Below, in pieces: positions 62,276 through 64,000 of a stretch of DNA of 64,000 bases (position 1 is its first letter; each line of letters starts with the position of its first letter). The DNA lies in contig CANMXP010000004.1 in NCBI GenBank assembly GCA_947501845.1, positions 186,001 through 250,000 on the forward strand, in the 5' to 3' direction. The position numbers and the translations under genes are program-made. Source of the DNA: an uncultured Flavobacteriaceae bacterium. Its GTDB lineage: Bacteria > Bacteroidota > Bacteroidia > Flavobacteriales > Flavobacteriaceae. The notes beneath the pieces were generated by a model. The model worked only from the letters and a program-made list of their open reading frames with translations, was not told the DNA's origin and did not search any database.

Positions 62276-64000
62276 ATGAGAAATTTATATTTACTTTTTC
62301 TTATACCCTTCCTTATTCTTCATAGCAGATCTATTGCTCAAGTAAATGTAAATGTGAATCTCAATGTTAAACATTCAGTAGAAAATTTTTCTGAATTTGA
62401 TAGGGCGAAATTTATAACAATTCATGCTAATCAAGGGTCAAACGAGTGGGAGGGAGATAATTTTTCATCAGATTTAAGAGATGACTTTTTAAATGGTTAT
62501 GATGTCTATTTAGGTAGAGATACAGGAGGTATCACTTGGAACTTAAATCAAGCACAACAGGACCCTTCTAGGCCAGGTTATGCAGACCCAACTGATATTG
62601 TTTCCAGAGGGACATATTATTCTAGCTTATTTGCATCAAATACAGCTTTGCATCCATATGAAAACAGGAAAAATTTAGTGATCGCTGGACAACTGCATCC
62701 TTTTTGGACTGGTGAAAGCCAACGTGCAACAGGCCAAGGGTGGGAATTGGCTAATGCTACTGCTGTTGGGGAGTATATGGGGCATTATATAAACGAATTT
62801 CATGGTGGGAATGGTCAAAAAATACCTGCTTATGTTGAGGTTATTAATGAGCCCGCTTACGAAGCATTAGGAGGGAAACTGGATTATACCAATTCGATTC
62901 AAGAAATAGCTGACTTTCATGTGGAAGTAGCCGATGCTATTAGAATACAGGCACCAAACTTAAAAATAGGTGGGTATACTGCAGCTTTTCCTGATTTTGA
63001 AGTTGGGGATTTTCAAAGATGGCATAACCGATGGAAATTATTTATGGATGTTGCGGGAGACAAAATGGATTTTTGGTCCATTCATTTATATGATTTCCCT
63101 TCCATACGAAATGGGCAGAAAGAATTGCGTTCGGGAAGTAATATAGAAGCTACTTTTGATATGTTGGAACATTATAGTAAGCTATCATTTGATGTTGTAA
63201 AGCCAATAGTCATTTCAGAATATGGTGCGCAAATGCACGATTATGCAAGAGAAAAATGGAGCCCTTTCAGGGATTGGTTGCACATAAAAGCTTCAAGCTC
63301 TCAATTAATGTCATTTTTAGAAAGACCAGAAACTATAGCTTCTGCTATAAATTTCATTATCGTAAAAGCAGAGTGGGGGTATGATGGTGCGCTAGATATA
63401 CCATACAACCACCGCTTAATGCGTAAAGAAAATGAACCTTCAAGCTATACTGGTGAATGGGTATATACTGATATGGTTAAGTTTTATCAATTATGGCAAA
63501 ATGTTGAAGGAACTAGGGTTGATACGACTTCCGATGACCTTGATATTCAAGTTGATGCCTATGTGAAAGACAATAAAGGATATGTTATATTGAATAACTT
63601 GAATTTTGAACCGACTACCATTAATCTAAACGTATTTGATGAAGCGAATAGAGATGTTAATAGTATTCTGAAAAGACATTTAACACTATCTGGAAATATG
63701 CCTGTTTTGAATGAAGAAACATTAACCTCTTTTATACCTTCCGTAGAATTGGGAGCAGAATCTACCATGATTTTAGAGTATACGTTTAATGATGTTATTC
63801 CTATTGATAAAACCTCCGATGAAAAAAAATACTATGCGACATCTTATCTTAAGCCCATAAATGCTAATCAGGATATCACATTTAATATCAACGATGTTTC
63901 AAAAGCAACAACTTATGGAGAAGCCGTGTTACGCATAGGAGTTGGAAGAGAACATGGTAAGTCGTTACATCCTACCGTAAAAATTAATAATCAGGATATA
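62276..64000 (+). CDS. GH86 beta-agarase/porphyranase-type, 5' part
   Basis: The first 575 codons of a secreted glycoside hydrolase resembling family GH86, which cuts agarose or porphyran; the gene runs off the right edge. A signal peptide (ending SIAQ, about 21) precedes VNVNVNLNVKHSVENFSEFD and a TIM barrel. Candidate acid/base Glu192 is in VEVINEPAYE and nucleophile Glu315 in IVISEYGAQM. A C-terminal beta domain starts at about 425. The start ATG is at 62276. It is divergent from the thi operon and may open another polysaccharide locus. Confidence 0.85.
   Translation, partial: MRNLYLLFLIPFLILHSRSIAQVNVNVNLNVKHSVENFSEFDRAKFITIHANQGSNEWEGDNFSSDLRDDFLNGYDVYLGRDTGGITWNLNQAQQDPSRPGYADPTDIVSRGTYYSSLFASNTALHPYENRKNLVIAGQLHPFWTGESQRATGQGWELANATAVGEYMGHYINEFHGGNGQKIPAYVEVINEPAYEALGGKLDYTNSIQEIADFHVEVADAIRIQAPNLKIGGYTAAFPDFEVGDFQRWHNRWKLFMDVAGDKMDFWSIHLYDFPSIRNGQKELRSGSNIEATFDMLEHYSKLSFDVVKPIVISEYGAQMHDYAREKWSPFRDWLHIKASSSQLMSFLERPETIASAINFIIVKAEWGYDGALDIPYNHRLMRKENEPSSYTGEWVYTDMVKFYQLWQNVEGTRVDTTSDDLDIQVDAYVKDNKGYVILNNLNFEPTTINLNVFDEANRDVNSILKRHLTLSGNMPVLNEETLTSFIPSVELGAESTMILEYTFNDVIPIDKTSDEKKYYATSYLKPINANQDITFNINDVSKATTYGEAVLRIGVGREHGKSLHPTVKINNQDI

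Noticed and set aside
62077-62277. A 66-codon minus-strand frame upstream of the GH86 gene
   Set aside because: No signal, family or promoter; it overlaps the expected promoter region of the GH86 gene.

Overview
This window is an AT-rich chromosome segment from a marine, alga-associated member of the Flavobacteriaceae (Bacteroidota). The placement rests on SusC/SusD pairs, a T9SS-type sorting-domain remnant, the short proline-tRNA ligase, Rho with a long Q/N/K-rich insertion, DUF4293, DUF3667 and BT_3928-type proteins, and several promoters that fit the flavobacterial pattern TTG-N19-TAnnTTTG exactly. I cannot name the species. No transposase, integrase, rRNA or CRISPR array was seen.

Layout. 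1-5.9 kb: truncated folE, a FadL-type porin, a W/N- and S/R-rich lipoprotein, proS, tRNA-Glu, rpsT. 6.2-14.3 kb: an accessory zone of small regulators and membrane proteins (Crp, XRE, ArsR-SRPBCC-DoxX, HxlR) with cassette-like inverted-repeat boundaries around poorly characterised genes. 14.5-29 kb: conserved housekeeping genes (rho, DUF4293, YfcE-type phosphoesterase, truA, ABC exporter, cdaA, folP, DUF1599, BT_3928-type, orphan DppB-type permease, tpiA, prmA, clpS). 29-33.3 kb: a sulfide/persulfide module (rhodanese-fused metallo-hydrolase, TSUP and YeeE-type transporters, Crp/Fnr regulator). 33.5-35.6 kb: a DUF5060 secreted protein bracketed by 51-bp direct repeats, the second of which lies at the tRNA-Arg(ACG) promoter.

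36-54.4 kb: a complete-looking alginate utilisation locus. PL6, PL7 and PL17 lyases and the cupin KdgF form one operon. SusC, SusD, a PKD surface lipoprotein and two tandem PL7 lyases form a second. A FadR-type GntR regulator, a hexuronate-type MFS transporter and two SDR reductases follow. The first two operons have near-identical promoters (N19 spacer) whose -7 element overlaps three 12-bp TTGGnnnnCCAA-like sites spaced exactly 13 bp apart; a related palindrome lies upstream of the regulator. Secreted lyases would cut alginate, SusCD import the oligomers, PL17 release unsaturated monomer, KdgF linearise it to DEH, and an SDR reduce DEH to KDG. KDG kinase and aldolase are not in the window.

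54.5-55.7 kb: two more cassette-like genes with the same boundary repeats as at 12-14 kb. 55.7-62 kb: a thiamine operon under a TPP riboswitch (thiS-thiC-tenI-like-thiD-thiE-thiG-thiH, without thiF here). 62.3-64 kb: a truncated GH86 agarase/porphyranase-type gene, possibly the edge of a second polysaccharide locus.

Most novel-looking signals: the 13-bp phased triple operator, a GGTGCACGCC hairpin plus TTGGAGGGAAGTAAA element found twice in the alginate locus, and the cassette boundaries whose ends coincide with gene starts and stops.
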